Source: Lysobacter sp. (GTDB taxonomy: Bacteria; Pseudomonadota; Gammaproteobacteria; Xanthomonadales; Xanthomonadaceae). Taken from it: a stretch of 61,469 nucleotides of DNA. The notes under the pieces were generated by a model, which made no database searches, was not told the origin of the DNA, and saw nothing but the letters and a program-made list of their open reading frames with translations. Below are positions 60,382 through 61,469 of this stretch, piece after piece. Location of the stretch: assembly GCA_030151365.1 (NCBI GenBank), contig JASLDW010000058.1:1-61469 (forward strand). Direction: 5' to 3'. Numbering within the stretch: the stretch's first letter is position 1; the number at the start of each line of letters is the position of its first letter. The position numbers were made by a program, and so were the translations under genes.

Positions 60382-61469
60382 GCTTGCGGCCGTATCCGGC
60401 GTACAAGCCCTCAGGCCTGGAGTGGTTGGGCGATGTGCCAGAGCATTGGAATGTGTTACGCGCGAACCGCCTCGCTACGGTGAACGATGAGGTGTTGCCT
60501 GAGAACACTGATCCTGACTACGAAATTGAGTATGTTGATATTGGAAGTGTTAGCCTTGAATCAGGAATCGAATGTACCGAGCAGCTTGCTTTTCGTAACG
60601 CTCCATCTCGGGCAAGGCGCGTAGTTCGTGACGGAGACGTGATTGTTTCGACTGTCCGAACTTACCTGAAAGCTATTGCATTAGTAAGTAATCCACCATC
60701 GAACATGGTTGCTTCGACCGGGTTCGCAGTATTCCGACCTAAGGCCGATCAGATCTCCGGGTTTGTTAACTATGCCTTGAAGAACGAAGGATTCGTCCAG
60801 CAAGTAATCGCGCGGTCAACAGGCGTTAGTTACCCTGCTATCAATGCGTCGGAGTTGGCGCGAATAGAATTGCCTGCTCCGCCTAGCGACGAGCAGGCCA
60901 AGATTGCATCATTCCTCGACTGCGAAACAGCCAAAATCGATGCGCTTATCACCGAGCAGGAAAAGCTGTTGGCGCTGCTGGCCGAAAAGCGTCAGGCCAC
61001 TATCTCCAATGCGGTCACGCGTGGTTTGAATCCGAATGTGACGATGAAGGATTCGGGGGTAGAGTGGTTAGGAGAAGTGCCGGCCCATTGGAAAGTGTGT
61101 CCGGTTCGACGAGTCGTTGCAGAACATCGGCAGGGATACTACAGCGAGGCTCCATACGTTGATCAAGGGATAAGGTTGGTTCGAATCACAGATCTGCGCC
61201 CCAATGCTGAAATTTCGTACGAGGAATGCCCACAGGTTGCTGACGAAGCCGCAGTGAGACCCTTTCTCATACAGCCCAAAGATTTTCTTTTTGCGCGCAC
61301 CGGAGGCGCGGGGGCGTTTGGAGTTGTTGAAGAAAAAGAGCAAGCAGTCGCTTATGCGGCCTATCTAATTCGGTTCCGCTTTACGTCGGAGGTTGATAGT
61401 GAGTTCATTCGTTGGTTTTTTCTTTCTGATGTAGCTCAACGGTCAATTGCGCAGCAAATTCACGGTGGA
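60378..61469 (+). CDS. hsdS: Type I restriction-modification specificity subunit (3' end outside window)
   Basis: An open frame of 364 codons without stop to the window edge, from GTG 60378. It has the double layout of HsdS: the first target-recognition domain after SGLEWLGDVPEHWNV (about residue 13), then the conserved helical spacer ASFLDCETAKIDALITEQEK (about 175-215), and the second domain after SGVEWLGEVPAHW (about 222), which is cut. The two sequences determine the two halves of a bipartite DNA target. The 4-base overlap with hsdM supports the start. Base composition drops inside the target-recognition domains, as is usual for these fast-evolving parts. Confidence 0.93.
   Translation, partial: MSLRPYPAYKPSGLEWLGDVPEHWNVLRANRLATVNDEVLPENTDPDYEIEYVDIGSVSLESGIECTEQLAFRNAPSRARRVVRDGDVIVSTVRTYLKAIALVSNPPSNMVASTGFAVFRPKADQISGFVNYALKNEGFVQQVIARSTGVSYPAINASELARIELPAPPSDEQAKIASFLDCETAKIDALITEQEKLLALLAEKRQATISNAVTRGLNPNVTMKDSGVEWLGEVPAHWKVCPVRRVVAEHRQGYYSEAPYVDQGIRLVRITDLRPNAEISYEECPQVADEAAVRPFLIQPKDFLFARTGGAGAFGVVEEKEQAVAYAAYLIRFRFTSEVDSEFIRWFFLSDVAQRSIAQQIHGG

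Overview
The window looks like a chromosomal segment of a gamma-proteobacterium of the Xanthomonadales (Lysobacteraceae, i.e. the Xanthomonas/Lysobacter group). The case rests on high G+C coding with strong third-position bias, the atpD-atpC-glmU order, a Xanthomonad-type LexA box (TTAG-N6-TACTA), and a secreted lipase whose C-terminus looks like the Xanthomonad type IV effector signal (XVIPCD). I do not assign a genus.

Core part, 1 to about 31.1 kb. After the end of the ATP synthase operon (atpD 3' end, atpC) come a GtrA-like membrane protein and glmU. A long leftward operon then runs from 15.1 kb to 2.7 kb: periplasmic adaptor, ABC ATPase, six FtsX/MacB-type permeases arranged as three tandem two-gene modules, an NtrC-type response regulator and its histidine kinase. 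A near-perfect sigma-54 promoter lies in front of the adaptor, so the operon probably encodes its own activator. glmS is divergent from it. Next is an N-acetylgalactosamine-type locus: a TonB-dependent receptor and a large secreted GH31 glycosidase on one strand; agaS, a ROK sugar kinase, agaZ and the repressor agaR on the other. The divergent promoters carry repeated CGAAA-type operators. The core ends with a free methionine-(R)-sulfoxide reductase, bioD, a MmyB-like regulator, a phasin and queD.

Accessory part, about 31.2 kb to the end. This is a mosaic island, visibly poorer in G+C in its first 6 kb. It starts with a protein whose C-terminus resembles GrpE, directly followed by an Hsp70-like ATPase without a substrate-binding domain, facing a KAP-type P-loop NTPase. 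Then come the SOS mutagenesis cassette imuA-imuB-dnaE2 with its own LexA box, a lipoprotein/lipase pair that looks like a type IV-secreted antibacterial effector with its immunity protein, and an SRAP protein. The region from 47 to 58 kb resembles the replication and recombination part of an integrative element: DUF932 protein, XRE repressor, DnaJ-domain protein, YqaJ exonuclease, a Cys-rich protein of the recombination-directionality/hydrolase group, RadC, a DUF3987-like protein and a YfjJ/inovirus-Gp2-like protein. Several of these genes follow a strong hairpin placed just before the ribosome binding site. The window ends inside a type I restriction-modification locus (hsdM complete, hsdS cut off).

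The strongest candidate for an undescribed system is the GrpE-like/Hsp70-like pair with the neighbouring KAP NTPase. The best-supported regulatory finds are the sigma-54 promoter of the tripled permease operon and the AgaR-type operators.
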